NCBI GenBank assembly: GCA_000285855.2
Contig: HE978651.1
Location: forward strand, 2,674,594-2,724,005
DNA: 49,412 nt
Origin: Ruminococcus sp. JC304
GTDB taxonomy: Bacteria > Bacillota > Clostridia > Lachnospirales > Lachnospiraceae
Reading direction: 5' to 3'
The notes under the pieces are model-generated. The model did not search any database, had not been told where the DNA came from, and saw only the letters and a list, made by a program, of their open reading frames with translations. This document shows positions 23,747 to 33,519 of this stretch, piece after piece (positions within the stretch are counted from its first letter, which is position 1; each line of letters opens with the position of its first letter). The position numbers were made by a program, and so were the translations under genes.

Positions 23747-25135
23747 TTAAACCAGTTCCATAATTTCGCCAATGCTCATATCCGGCTCTGCAATTCCCTT
23801 GAAAAGAATACGCATCATATAATAATAAAGCAGCTCCATATCATGCTCCTCCAGATGAGCAGTCTGGTAATGATAGGAGAAGTTCATACCTCCATCTTCT
23901 GTATGGGATACGGTCAGATACATCTTCTTAGTGGCTGCACCGTTTGCAAACCATTTTGCATGCTGACGGATGGTTCCAAGCATTTCATTCTCCACCTTCA
24001 CAGTCATTGGCTGATAAGTCAGATAACAGCTCTCATATCCTGTATGCTCCGGTGTATTGTATCTCTTTCTCATCTCATCCATAATAAGTGCCGGATCATA
24101 GTTGCTGTGCATGTAGATACGATTCTGCATATTCTGGATCTCATAAGCAGCAGAAAGGAAATCTGTCTCCGGTGCGATCACTGTTCTGCATGGGAACATG
24201 ATGGTTCTGCTTCCTCCAGAAGTCCACTCATCATGAGTAGAACGTCTGGATATAAAGTTCTGAATAGTGATATCTTCCTGTCCGTTATTTACCTTTGACA
24301 GATAGGTACGGATGCCAAGCAGAAGAAGATTAGTCATGGAGAGCTGATGATTCATACAGAAATCCATCAGATTTTTAGTTGGTTCCGGCTCCAGATAATA
24401 ATCCTTAACTGCCACAAACAAATCCTTCCTCTCAATGTCAGAAGAACGAAGTCTGGGATTTCCATGACGTTTTCTCGCTTCCTCCAGTACGGACGGTCCC
24501 TGAATATCAGAATACAGAGGTTCGCCCAGCGCATCCAGCTGGTCATCCCAGAATTTCTTATCTTTTGCAAAACGTTTCTCATTGCCTGCTTTTGCCAGGT
24601 CTTTTTTCAGTACTGTTTCAAAATCTGCCAGTTCCTGCGGATAGGCTGTTCCATATTTATAATAGGTATATAACTGAAACAGATCACCGATCATTACTAC
24701 CAGACCACAGGAGTCGATCAGTCTGTGATCCATGTGTACAAAGAAACCATTATATCCTTCCGGCAGCTTCAGCATAGTAAACTCGCACATGGGAATGTCA
24801 TCACCATCAAAGGTTTCATATGCCCACTGCTGCATCAGCTCATCTGCTTTTGCAAGGCTTCCCATTCCTGACAGATCCTTGAATCCGATATCCCTTGGAT
24901 CCTGTTTTACAAGGTACTGCTGTACATTTCCGTCTTTATCAGGCTTTGTAAAACGGATTCTGGTGCATCCGGAACGTTCTGTTTCCATCTGAATGCATTT
25001 TTTTAATAATCCAAAATCCAGTTCAGCCTGTACAGATGCCACAACACTGACACCGGATACCTGCTGTGTACCGTAATCCATGATCCAGTTGTGGTGCATT
25101 TTCTGTGCTGCTGTTAAAGGATAGTAGTTTGTCAT
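23747..25135 (-). CDS. Stand-alone condensation-domain-like acyltransferase
   Basis: A 462-residue protein with the fold pattern of NRPS condensation/WS-DGAT/alcohol acyltransferase enzymes. The active-site motif reads H134-M-D136-H137-R-L-I-D141-S, that is, the usual HHxxxDG with the first His as Asp and the Gly as Ser, but the catalytic second His (H137) and the Asp are kept. The N-terminal YPLTAAQKMHHNWIMDYG opening and a DFLSA-type linker region are also family-like. It should join the carrier-bound acyl group to an amine or alcohol acceptor. GGAGG precedes the start. It is the first gene of the operon with the ACP and ligase; there are no adenylation modules, reductase or thioesterase fused to it. 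Confidence 0.82.
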   Translation of the reverse strand: MTNYYPLTAAQKMHHNWIMDYGTQQVSGVSVVASVQAELDFGLLKKCIQMETERSGCTRIRFTKPDKDGNVQQYLVKQDPRDIGFKDLSGMGSLAKADELMQQWAYETFDGDDIPMCEFTMLKLPEGYNGFFVHMDHRLIDSCGLVVMIGDLFQLYTYYKYGTAYPQELADFETVLKKDLAKAGNEKRFAKDKKFWDDQLDALGEPLYSDIQGPSVLEEARKRHGNPRLRSSDIERKDLFVAVKDYYLEPEPTKNLMDFCMNHQLSMTNLLLLGIRTYLSKVNNGQEDITIQNFISRRSTHDEWTSGGSRTIMFPCRTVIAPETDFLSAAYEIQNMQNRIYMHSNYDPALIMDEMRKRYNTPEHTGYESCYLTYQPMTVKVENEMLGTIRQHAKWFANGAATKKMYLTVSHTEDGGMNFSYHYQTAHLEEHDMELLYYYMMRILFKGIAEPDMSIGEIMELV

Positions 25136-25434
25136 ACTTTATTTAACCTCCATCGCCCGTTTTTTCTCTTTTCCCGGGTATCCAAACATTACATATTGTT
25201 CAGTAGCCTACAGTTATTTCAAAAATAATGTACTGGCAGCTACAACATTACTTTTTTATTACGGAACAAAAAATAGCACAGATTTTTCCCAAATACCAGT
25301 ACCCTCAGCACTTAATGAACACTTTACATAAAATTGACCGGAACTTATCATACATTTAACAAAACGTATTTGATAAGTCCCGGCCGGGGATTGTCGTCAT
25401 TCGTAATCGCCTTTGGCAATGGAAAACAGTCACA
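25136..25434. other. Leader/promoter region of the condensation operon
   Basis: A 299-bp space. It contains a hairpin (25338-25383) close to the upstream hydrolase stop, and an imperfect 13-bp dyad, CAGTAG-C-CTACAG-like, at 25201-25213. I could not define a confident -35/-10 pair. Confidence 0.4.
25338..25383 (-). terminator. Hairpin after the alpha/beta hydrolase
   Basis: Arms CCGG-AACTTATCA and TGATAAGT-CCCGG with internal mismatches and a further paired TAC/GTA. On the minus strand it is followed by TCAATTTTATG, a weak T-run. Probably ends the hydrolase transcript, so the hydrolase need not be in the same operon as the condensation gene. Confidence 0.5.
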
Positions 25435-26364
25435 CTATTTTTCAGAATCACTACCATCATATTTCTCAAAAAATTCCATCACTGTACGCTGATACAGTTC
25501 CGGATCTGCATAGGCACTGCACAGATGCCTTGCTCCCGGTACAATAACCAACTCCTTTGGTGCTCTGCACAGCATATAGTTCTGGAATGAATTGTTCGGA
25601 TACACATAGGTATCCTTCTCTCCATGAACGAAAAGAACAGGTCTTGTATTCCTTTTCATAGCTTCTGTGGTATCTGCATCTTTCATACGAAATCCTGCCA
25701 CAAAATAACACAGACAGTCCATTTCCTTTAAAAGCAAAGGGATATAATGCAGATGGAACCAGTTATCAGCCATATCCTGCATCTGTCTTTCCATAGACTG
25801 GAAACCACAGTCAGCGATTAGTCCCTTCACCTCTGACGGGAGCCAGTATCCTGATGCCATCAGTACAGCGGATGCCCCCATAGACTGTCCATACAGATAG
25901 ATTGGAAGCTTCTCCTTATTTCGCTCGGACACATAAATTGCCCACCGCTGTACATCCCATTTTTCCTTTGCTCCAAAAGTGATATATTTTCCTTCACTTT
26001 CTCCGCAGCAACGCTGTTCCATAAATAAAAGATTGCACTGGTGCTCGTGGAGATATTTTGCCATAAATGACAGGGAACCAAATCTGCTGCCCCGATAGCC
26101 ATGGCTTAATATGACAAATCTCTTTGCATTCTCTGCAGGCAGATAGAATCCATGGAGTTTTAATCCATCCACACTCCGGATATAGCAGTCCTGCATCTTC
26201 TGTGCCTCGCACCATGCCCTGCTCTCCTCATATTCCTTTGCATATCCGTTTCTGGGGTGATTATCCCGGATATGGGATAATTCAAACCATTTCTTTCTTT
26301 CCTTTTTCCTTCCTCCTCTTTTGCAGCAGACCAACATGTTAAAAAAACGCCAGCCAATCTCCAT
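25435..26364 (-). CDS. Alpha/beta hydrolase
   Basis: A 309-residue serine hydrolase with a basic N-terminal stretch, the nucleophile elbow YGQSMGASAVLMASG, an oxyanion-type loop FVILSHGYRGSRFGSL, the acid loop VLFVHGEKDTYVYPNNSF and the final His in PGARHLCSAYADPE. This is the cytosolic/peripheral alpha/beta hydrolase fold used by esterases and BAAT-like enzymes. It is upstream of the condensation operon in the same orientation but behind a hairpin and 299 bp, so a role as releasing thioesterase is possible but only inferred. The stated start (26364) has only a weak site (CAGGGATT); a later Met at residue 10 is no better. Confidence 0.85.
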   Translation of the reverse strand: MEIGWRFFNMLVCCKRGGRKKERKKWFELSHIRDNHPRNGYAKEYEESRAWCEAQKMQDCYIRSVDGLKLHGFYLPAENAKRFVILSHGYRGSRFGSLSFMAKYLHEHQCNLLFMEQRCCGESEGKYITFGAKEKWDVQRWAIYVSERNKEKLPIYLYGQSMGASAVLMASGYWLPSEVKGLIADCGFQSMERQMQDMADNWFHLHYIPLLLKEMDCLCYFVAGFRMKDADTTEAMKRNTRPVLFVHGEKDTYVYPNNSFQNYMLCRAPKELVIVPGARHLCSAYADPELYQRTVMEFFEKYDGSDSEK

Positions 26365-26423
26365 AATCCCTGTGAAAAAAAGTAATACTGCTGACTGACA
26401 ACTTACAAATTTTTTTCTTCATC

Positions 26424-29400
26424 TCATTTTCTTTCTATAAATTTTCTCATAAACTCTTCATACCCACAAGGTTTTCCCCAGAAATATCCCTGGGTAAATT
26501 CCGGGCGCAGCTTTCGGATTTTGAGCCATTCCTGAGCATTTTCCACGCCTTCGATGCAAATCTTCATATCCAGATTATGGGTCATGGTACAGAACTGATT
26601 CAGCAGATAATATTCCTGTTCATCTGCAACTGCTTTGGCAGTGAAAGAGCGGTCGATCTTAATGATCTCCGGTTTCAGTTCGCTGAGATAATGGAAATTC
26701 GAGTATCCGGTTCCAAAATCATCCAGTGCAAGACTGATTCTCATCCGCTTCAGTTCTGTAAGAAAATGCTTCTCATTGATATTTTGTTCCAGAAGGTCAC
26801 TCTCTGTCAATTCCACGATCAAGGCTTCCAACGGCAGCCCGGCTCTTTTCATTTCCCCACTGATATCCTGGATCACATCAGACTTGGATGCCTGAACCTG
26901 AGAAATATTAATACTTACTCTGAACTCTGGAATTACTTTCCTGATTTCACTGCATTTTCCCATAACCTCCCTCATCATCCATCGGCCAGCAGGAATAATA
27001 AGTCCTGTTTCTTCCAGAATCGGAATAAACTCTGCCGGTGAAACCATTCCAAATCTTTCAGAAGTAAAACGCATTAAAGCTTCTGCTCCATAAGACACCT
27101 TTTTATCTTCAGCAAATACAGGCTGATAAAAAGCCCTAAAGCCTCGGAAGCCATTGTTCACAGCTTCTCTCAGTTCCTGAGTAATCTCCCTCTTCCTAAG
27201 AAATCTTCTGTAGGTTTCCTCATTAAATATATAGCAACGGTTTCTTCCCAGCTTTTTCGCTTCATTCAAAGCGAAATCTGTCAGCTTCAGGGCTTCTGAA
27301 TACTGATTCCCCTTTAATGCCGCAAATGGCACAATTCCTCCTGAAACCGTATACATGACCTTAAACTCATTAGATTCAATGAATCTGTCTATTTCATTTC
27401 TCACTTTATCATAAAGTTTATCTGCATCCTTCACCTCGTCAGAAAAAACATCCAGAATCAGAAATTCATCTGCCACAAGCTTGTACACTTTCTGTGCTTC
27501 TGATATGCAGCCGGAAATACAATCTGCTGTTTTTCTAAGTACAAAATCACCGTACTCCTGTCCGAAGTTATCATTGATTTCCTTAAAATGATCGATTCCT
27601 ATACGAAGCAGATATCCTGTTTCCAAAGGAGTATCCTGTTGATCCATATACTGCCGCAATCCTGTCTCTCCTAATAACCCGCTTACATTATCTGCCTTCT
27701 GTCTTTCTCCAATCTCATTGATACAACCGATCATATAAAGAGGTTTCGTATTATCATCCCGGACCAGATATCCTTTGCAATGAATCCAGACCGGCATTTT
27801 TTTCAGATCCAGCCATCGATATTCCATACTATGGATACAACGGTCTGTTTTAAGAAGATTATCAAATTCCTCTTTCAGTTTTTCATAATCAGGTTCATAT
27901 ACAAATTCTTTATGGTTTGAAATCACATTATGAAAACTATTTTTCGGAATACAGAAACGGTCAAGAGCCTGGTTTGCTATGTAATAAAAATCTGTCCGGA
28001 AATCAACCACATACGGGTAATTATCTGTGGTCGGACTCAGAAGATCGATCACGCTGCAAAGCTCATCCAAGGGCATGCTCTGATATTTTTTCTCCTGCAG
28101 GATCACTTCATCTGTAATTTCCTCTGTGGAATGCTTTTCCATGCGGGAAAGCAAGTGACCCGGATCAGTTGACCCCGCAATCTTCTTCCTGCGCTTCTGA
28201 CGGTACAGCATGGTATCACTTCGTCTTACGATATCTTTAAAGTCAAAATCTATATCCGGCTGATAATAAGCGTATCCTGCTGATATACTAAGCGGATACT
28301 CCAGCTTGTGTGTTTCTGCGGTTTTCTTCAAAATCAGCTCCAGTGTCTTCAGCCGTTCCGGAATCATATCTTTCTCATCGCTGTGATATACATATGCAAA
28401 CTCATCGCCGCCAATTCTAAAACAGTTCTTTACATTCTGAAATGCCTGACTGATACACTGATAACACAGCTTCAGTGCCTCGTCTCCCTTTTCATGTCCA
28501 AAATTATCATTGATTACTTTCAGATTATCCAGATCAAAAAGCACTACACCTGTAGTGCGCAGTTTAATTTCACCTTCATCCAGATATTTCACCATATCCT
28601 CGTAAGCATTTCGGTTCATGGCCTCTGTGAGCATATCCATATTGGCTATTTTCTGCAGATAGATCACCTTTTGCTTCTGGATATATTGATCGTAATATTG
28701 AGAAACCTGGATCCAGATCAGCATAATAATAAACAGCATGGTTCCTGTAGAAAGCAAAATGGATGTCTGTTGAAATCTTCTTAAATAATAACGAAACATT
28801 TCTGCCATTCCAAATCCCATGGCCACGTACATAGAATACTGGAATTTTTGGGCTACATCATTTCTTTTTTTTCTGGCTTCGTAAAGAATGATCACAACTG
28901 TGTAAACCGCATTTGCAACCATAATAACATGAGTTACAGAAAGTAAGCGGAACATATCAATAATTCCTGTACACTGAAGCAAAACATCGACTGCCATATT
29001 TGCAAGATAAAGAATGGAAAAAATCAATGCTCCTTTATGGTACCTGCTTTTGCAGATATCATATAACAGGAAATTAAATGGTACCGGGAAAAGAAAGAGT
29101 GAAAAATAATCCACAAAATATAAGGTTCTTCCATCCGGAATCAAAAACTGCAGAAAACCACATTGTACCAGTGTCCATACTGCGACCAGCAATGAAAAAA
29201 ATCCAAGGTTTAAAAAAATTTCAATTTTTGCTTCTGTTTTGTCTCTTCTTTTTCTTCGCACTGCGCCACAATAGAGAAGCAGGCAGATAACAGCGGCAAA
29301 CAGAATTCCACAGCTGATTACCAAAGTTCCGAGACTGTCTGTTAAAATTTTCAGAATACAATCGCCTCGTGTTCCGTATACAAGGATGACTTCATTTCCA

Positions 29401-29801
29401 TAATAGCCCTCATATACCGGAATAATTCTGACTTCCAGATTTTTACCTGAACTGTCTCCCGGAATATCCACAATATGCCAGCAGCTTCCAGGTGTCTTCA
29501 TAAAGCCCGGAGCATCCGCTTCATTTCCGTATTCATATATTTTTTCTCCATCCAGCCAGACTTCTGCAATGGTGTGGGTGGTTTTAAATAAAATCGATCT
29601 GGGGATATCAAAGTCTTCAGGCAGAGCAATATTCTCTGATTTGATTTCTCCTTCTGCCAGTTCTTTTGTTTCGCACTGGATCGTATTATCCCAGAACAAT
29701 TTTTCCCTGGTCGTACTCTGGCTGAAAATCCAACCTGAAAAACAGATGGCAAACAGCCCAAACACGAACAGAGTAATCCATAATCTTTTTTCTATTTTCA
29801 T
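26424..29801 (-). CDS. Membrane GGDEF-PAS-GGDEF-EAL protein (cyclic-di-GMP turnover)
   Basis: A 1125-residue protein. One N-terminal TM helix, an extracytoplasmic ~125-residue domain (7TMR-DISM-like), seven further TM helices to ~residue 370, then a diguanylate cyclase domain with intact RIGGDEF near 463, a PAS-like sensor ~600-700, a second GGDEF domain where the signature is degenerate (KLVADEF near 779), and a C-terminal EAL domain from ~880. The EAL domain has every expected catalytic residue in view (AEALMRF, INISQVQ, VELTESD, ALDDFGTGYSN, EIIKIDRSF, IEGVEN, TQGYFWGKP). It can plausibly both make and hydrolyse c-di-GMP. GGAGAGG precedes the start. Signal sensed by the outer domain is unknown. 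Confidence 0.93.
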   Translation of the reverse strand: MKIEKRLWITLFVFGLFAICFSGWIFSQSTTREKLFWDNTIQCETKELAEGEIKSENIALPEDFDIPRSILFKTTHTIAEVWLDGEKIYEYGNEADAPGFMKTPGSCWHIVDIPGDSSGKNLEVRIIPVYEGYYGNEVILVYGTRGDCILKILTDSLGTLVISCGILFAAVICLLLYCGAVRRKRRDKTEAKIEIFLNLGFFSLLVAVWTLVQCGFLQFLIPDGRTLYFVDYFSLFLFPVPFNFLLYDICKSRYHKGALIFSILYLANMAVDVLLQCTGIIDMFRLLSVTHVIMVANAVYTVVIILYEARKKRNDVAQKFQYSMYVAMGFGMAEMFRYYLRRFQQTSILLSTGTMLFIIMLIWIQVSQYYDQYIQKQKVIYLQKIANMDMLTEAMNRNAYEDMVKYLDEGEIKLRTTGVVLFDLDNLKVINDNFGHEKGDEALKLCYQCISQAFQNVKNCFRIGGDEFAYVYHSDEKDMIPERLKTLELILKKTAETHKLEYPLSISAGYAYYQPDIDFDFKDIVRRSDTMLYRQKRRKKIAGSTDPGHLLSRMEKHSTEEITDEVILQEKKYQSMPLDELCSVIDLLSPTTDNYPYVVDFRTDFYYIANQALDRFCIPKNSFHNVISNHKEFVYEPDYEKLKEEFDNLLKTDRCIHSMEYRWLDLKKMPVWIHCKGYLVRDDNTKPLYMIGCINEIGERQKADNVSGLLGETGLRQYMDQQDTPLETGYLLRIGIDHFKEINDNFGQEYGDFVLRKTADCISGCISEAQKVYKLVADEFLILDVFSDEVKDADKLYDKVRNEIDRFIESNEFKVMYTVSGGIVPFAALKGNQYSEALKLTDFALNEAKKLGRNRCYIFNEETYRRFLRKREITQELREAVNNGFRGFRAFYQPVFAEDKKVSYGAEALMRFTSERFGMVSPAEFIPILEETGLIIPAGRWMMREVMGKCSEIRKVIPEFRVSINISQVQASKSDVIQDISGEMKRAGLPLEALIVELTESDLLEQNINEKHFLTELKRMRISLALDDFGTGYSNFHYLSELKPEIIKIDRSFTAKAVADEQEYYLLNQFCTMTHNLDMKICIEGVENAQEWLKIRKLRPEFTQGYFWGKPCGYEEFMRKFIERK

Positions 29802-30006
29802 AGCCTCTCCTTTAGAGTATATGTCAAGCGGATATTCGCAACCCTCGCAGGGGACTTACTTGATTCGGTTAAGGTATTTTTTCTTAGCAGTCAACAACGT
29901 TAACAATATACTGCTTCACTGTATTTCGTCTTTATCATTGTATCACAGATTTCTGAATAAATGTTAGTGTTTTTAACACTTTCTTTGTTATAAAACCACA
30001 AAATTT
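29802..30006. other. Intergenic region upstream of the GGDEF-EAL gene
   Basis: Between divergent-looking ends: the 5' region of the GGDEF-EAL gene on one side and the terminator of the polyamine operon on the other. It includes a small CCCT-cgc-AGGG hairpin near 29846. No gene seen. Confidence 0.5.
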
Positions 30007-30056
30007 TAGAGCAGAAATGCCTTTCACGAATAATCGCTTCAGACATTTCTGCTCTA
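30007..30056 (-). terminator. Terminator of the polyamine operon
   Basis: Perfect 13-bp arms TAGAGCAGAAATG (30007-30019) and CATTTCTGCTCTA (30044-30056), followed on the minus strand by AAAATTTTG. It lies 50 nt after the nspC stop. Confidence 0.7.
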
Positions 30057-30105
30057 CTGATTCCCGGATATCACTTCTTCCGGACTATATATATCGACTC
30101 TTAAC

Positions 30106-31320
30106 TTAAAGGTGCCTTCCAAGTCTTCCCTTAAAATCTGCGTAACCAAACTCTGTAAGCTGTAACATAGTGTTGTCAGCACGTCTGAGCCAGATATCCG
30201 GCAGTGGCATTCCATTAAATGTATTATTCTTACAGGTAGTATAAATGGCCATATCTCCAAACATAAGAAGATCTCCATATTGGGGGATCTGTCTGAATTT
30301 GTAATCTCCGATCACATCTCCTGACAGACAGGTTGGTCCTCCAAGCCGAACCGTAATCCCCTCTTCTTCCAGTTCATCTGTACCAAGTAATGGCGGTCGA
30401 TAAGGCATTTCCAGTACGTCCGGCATATGACAGGCTGCACTGGCATCTACAATTGCAATCTGTGTCTCTCCATTTTTCAGAACATCCAGTACACTGGTCA
30501 GGAGAAAGCCTGCATTTAATGCCCACGCCTCTCCTGGTTCCAGATAAACTTCCACATCCCAATCATTCTTTGCCATCTGAATACATCGTTCCAGTCGTTC
30601 AATGTCATACCCTGGTCTTGTAATATGATGACCACCGCCAAAATTGATCCACTTTACCTGGGAAGCCAGATCTCCAAAATGCTTCTTTACAGAGACAAGT
30701 GTTATTTCCAGATCATCTGAATCCTGTTCACAGAGAGTATGAAAATGAAGACCATCCAGCAGATCCAGAAGTTCCGGATTTTTCCCAATTGCTTCATCCC
30801 ACTGAGCTCTTGTTGTACCCATACGGCTTCCCGGTGCACAGGGATCATAAATCTCATGACCTTCCTGGGTAGAACATTCCGGATTGATTCGAAGCCCCAC
30901 ACTCTTTCCTGCTTCCTTTGCCATCAGTCCAAACCGAAGAAGCTGAGACGGAGAATTAAACACAATGTGATCTGCATAACGCAGCAATTCTTCAAATTCA
31001 TCTGCCCGATAGCCGGCGCAGAATACATGGACTTCCTTTCCAGGCATTTCTTCTGCACCCAGCCTTGCCTCAAACAGTCCGCTGGCCTCTGTACCTGCAA
31101 GATATGGCTCTAAAAAGTCATAACAATCATAGTTACTGAACGCTTTCTGCGCCAAAAGCATCCTACATCCTGTTCGTTCAGCCACTTCACCGAGAAGCTT
31201 TGCGTTTTTTATAAGTGCATTTTCATCCAGGATATAGCAGGGAGTTTTTATATTCCTAAATTCCGGCGGAATGACTCCGCCGGTGGCTGTAAATGGTGCT
31301 CTTTTATCCAGTTTTTCCAT
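30106..31320 (-). CDS. nspC: Carboxynorspermidine/carboxyspermidine decarboxylase
   Basis: A 404-residue PLP enzyme of the alanine-racemase-like group (fold III). The PLP lysine region is LLAQKAFSNYDCYDFL, the His/Gly-rich loop is INFGGGHHITRPGYD, and the catalytic Cys of the neighbouring subunit is in GGPTCLSGDVIG, all typical of NspC. It should decarboxylate carboxyspermidine (or carboxynorspermidine) to spermidine, the last step of the alternative polyamine route. Its ATG overlaps the restored stop of the dehydrogenase gene by one base (TAATG), so translation is coupled. It is the last gene of the speA operon. Confidence 0.92.
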   Translation of the reverse strand: MEKLDKRAPFTATGGVIPPEFRNIKTPCYILDENALIKNAKLLGEVAERTGCRMLLAQKAFSNYDCYDFLEPYLAGTEASGLFEARLGAEEMPGKEVHVFCAGYRADEFEELLRYADHIVFNSPSQLLRFGLMAKEAGKSVGLRINPECSTQEGHEIYDPCAPGSRMGTTRAQWDEAIGKNPELLDLLDGLHFHTLCEQDSDDLEITLVSVKKHFGDLASQVKWINFGGGHHITRPGYDIERLERCIQMAKNDWDVEVYLEPGEAWALNAGFLLTSVLDVLKNGETQIAIVDASAACHMPDVLEMPYRPPLLGTDELEEEGITVRLGGPTCLSGDVIGDYKFRQIPQYGDLLMFGDMAIYTTCKNNTFNGMPLPDIWLRRADNTMLQLTEFGYADFKGRLGRHL

Positions 31321-32578
31321 TAATCTACCAGCTCCGGATCATGGCTTTCGCTGCGTGGCAGACCGTAACGGTCAAGTGCTTCCAGGAACGGATCCGGATC
31401 AAATTCTTCTACTGTATACACACCCGGTCTGATCCATTTTCCGGTCAACATCATAAGTGCACCGCACATTGCCGGAACACCTGTTGTATAACTGATTGCC
31501 TGACTTCCAACCTCATGATAGCATTCCTGATGATCGCATACATTATAAATATAATATGTTTTTTCTTTCCATCCTTTACGCCTGTAAAAATACAGCCAAT
31601 GTTTGTTTTACCTTTTGTACGTGGTCCAAGACTTGCAGGATCCGGAAGCAGTGCTTTCAGGAACTGAATCGGAACAATTTCCTGTCCATTATACTGGATC
31701 GGTGTTGTAGAAAGCATTCCCACATCCTCAAGACAACGCATGTGATCCAGATAACTCTGTCCAAAAGTCATAAAGAAACGAATCCGTTTCACACCCGGAA
31801 TTGTTTTTGCCAGAGACTCGATTTCCTCATGGTGAAGCAGGTACATATCCTTGTCTCCCACCTGGTCAAACTTATATTCTCTCTTAATGGCCATCGGCGG
31901 GATTTCCACCCAGTGTCCGTTTTCCCAGTAGCTTCCCGGTGCACTTACTTCACGGAGATTGATTTCCGGATTAAAGTTTGTGGCAAATGCATATCCATGG
32001 TCTCCGCCATTGCAGTCCAGAATATCAATGGTATCAATCTGGTCAAATTCATGCTTTAATGCATGGGCACAGTATGCCTGTGTAACACCCGGATCAAATC
32101 CACAGCCAAGTAAAGCTGTAAGACCTGCATCCTCAAATTTTTTGCGATATGCCCACTGCCAGGAATAATCAAAATAAGCGGAAAAGCCCTCTTCTTTACA
32201 ACGTTTCTCATAAATAGCACGCCACTGTGGATCATCCGTATCTTCCGGTTCATAGTTTGCGGTATCCATATAGTTTACACCACAGGCCAGACATGCATCC
32301 ATGATCGTCAGATCCTGATATGGAAGTGCAATGTTCATTACCAGATCTGGCTTATAACCATTGATCAGTTCGATCAGCTGATCTACATCGTCTGCATCAA
32401 CCTTGGCTGTGGTAAGAACTGTCTTTGTCTTTCCCCTTAATTTTTCTGCAAGGGCATCACATTTTTCCTTAGTACGGCTTGCAATACATAATTCTGTAAA
32501 TACCTCATCTGCCTGACAACATTTCTGGATTGCTACACTGGCTACTCCTCCGCAGCCGATCACAAGTACTCTGCTCAT
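31320..32578 (-). pseudogene. Carboxynorspermidine dehydrogenase (saccharopine-dehydrogenase family), frameshifted in an A6 tract
   Basis: Starting MSRVLVIGCGGVASVAIQKC (NADPH loop), the frame runs 1128 nt to a premature end at 31451, with the last ~40 residues abnormal. One base inserted at the run of six A (minus strand; bases 31559-31564) puts the tail back in frame: KTYYIYNVCDHQECYHEVGS... to GLPRSESHDPELVD and TAA, giving 419 residues. The restored stop overlaps the nspC ATG by one base. This enzyme reductively joins aspartate semialdehyde to putrescine (or diaminopropane). Motifs: LGCGFDPGVTQAYCAH, MTFGQSYLDHM. Since the reading frame is otherwise perfect, the missing A may be a sequencing or assembly error, a slippage site, or recent loss. 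Confidence 0.88.
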
Positions 32579-32658
32579 AACTTTTTCTCCTTTTTCCTTA
32601 TATATAACCGTTGCTTCAACAGTTTTTTATAGTGTTATATTATCTGTGTACTGCTGGC

Positions 32659-33516
32659 TTATTTTGTAATTGCCAGAAGCAGTTCCCGCAGTACCTTACA
32701 CGCTGTTGCAGTGGAAACACCACTTGCATCCAGCATAGGTGCCAGTTCATTCACATCTGCACCTACCACTTTTGTCTGAGAAACAGTCTGTATTGCTTCC
32801 AGAAGTTCCAGGAATGTCACACCTCCTGCTTCCGGAGTTCCTGTTCCCGGAAATGCTGACGGATCCAGACAGTCCAGATCAATTGTAAAATATACCGGAA
32901 CCTTTTTTTCTTTCAGTTCTCTGACTGTCTCTTTCAGTCCGTCAAAAGTAAAGGGATGAAAATCTGTATGCTTCGTAGCAAACTGAAATTCTTCTCTCTC
33001 CCCACTTCTGATGCAGAACTGGTGGATACGGTTATCTCCCAGAAGCTCATAGCATCTTCGCAGCACACAGGCATGACTTAGCCTGGCTCCCAGATAATCG
33101 TCTCTTAAATCTGCATGTGCATCAAAATGTATGATATGAAGATCCGGATATTTATTAAATACAGCACGTACCGCTGCTAATGTTACCAGATGTTCCCCTC
33201 CCAGAAGCACCGGGATTTTTTCTGCTTTCAATATTTCCTCTGCCCGCTTTTCAATGTCTGAAAGAGCCATTTCACTGCTTCCGAAACAAAGTTCCAGATC
33301 ACCGCTGTCAAATACTCTGATATCCATAAGATCTCTGTCCTGGTATGGACTGTAGGTCTCCAGTCCGAAGCTCTCATGACGCATGGCAGACGGGCCAAAC
33401 CTGGCACCTGGACGAAAGCTTGTTGTGGAATCAAAAGGAGCACCATAAAGAACAACAGATGCTTCCTCAAAACTGCTTTCACAGCCGATAAAAGTTTCTA
33501 CATTAGACTGAATCAT
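32659..33516 (-). CDS. speB: Agmatinase (ureohydrolase family)
   Basis: A 285-residue ureohydrolase with the dinuclear manganese ligands visible: GGEHLVTLAAVRA (~108), HFDAHADLRDDY (~130) and TIDLDCLDPSAFPGTGTPEAG (~213). Agmatinase rather than arginase is favoured by the neighbouring arginine decarboxylase and the family spacing. It yields putrescine and urea from agmatine (or spermidine from aminopropyl-agmatine). It follows the speE-like stop by 3 nt. Confidence 0.9.
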   Translation of the reverse strand: MIQSNVETFIGCESSFEEASVVLYGAPFDSTTSFRPGARFGPSAMRHESFGLETYSPYQDRDLMDIRVFDSGDLELCFGSSEMALSDIEKRAEEILKAEKIPVLLGGEHLVTLAAVRAVFNKYPDLHIIHFDAHADLRDDYLGARLSHACVLRRCYELLGDNRIHQFCIRSGEREEFQFATKHTDFHPFTFDGLKETVRELKEKKVPVYFTIDLDCLDPSAFPGTGTPEAGGVTFLELLEAIQTVSQTKVVGADVNELAPMLDASGVSTATACKVLRELLLAITK

Positions 33517-33519
33517 AAG

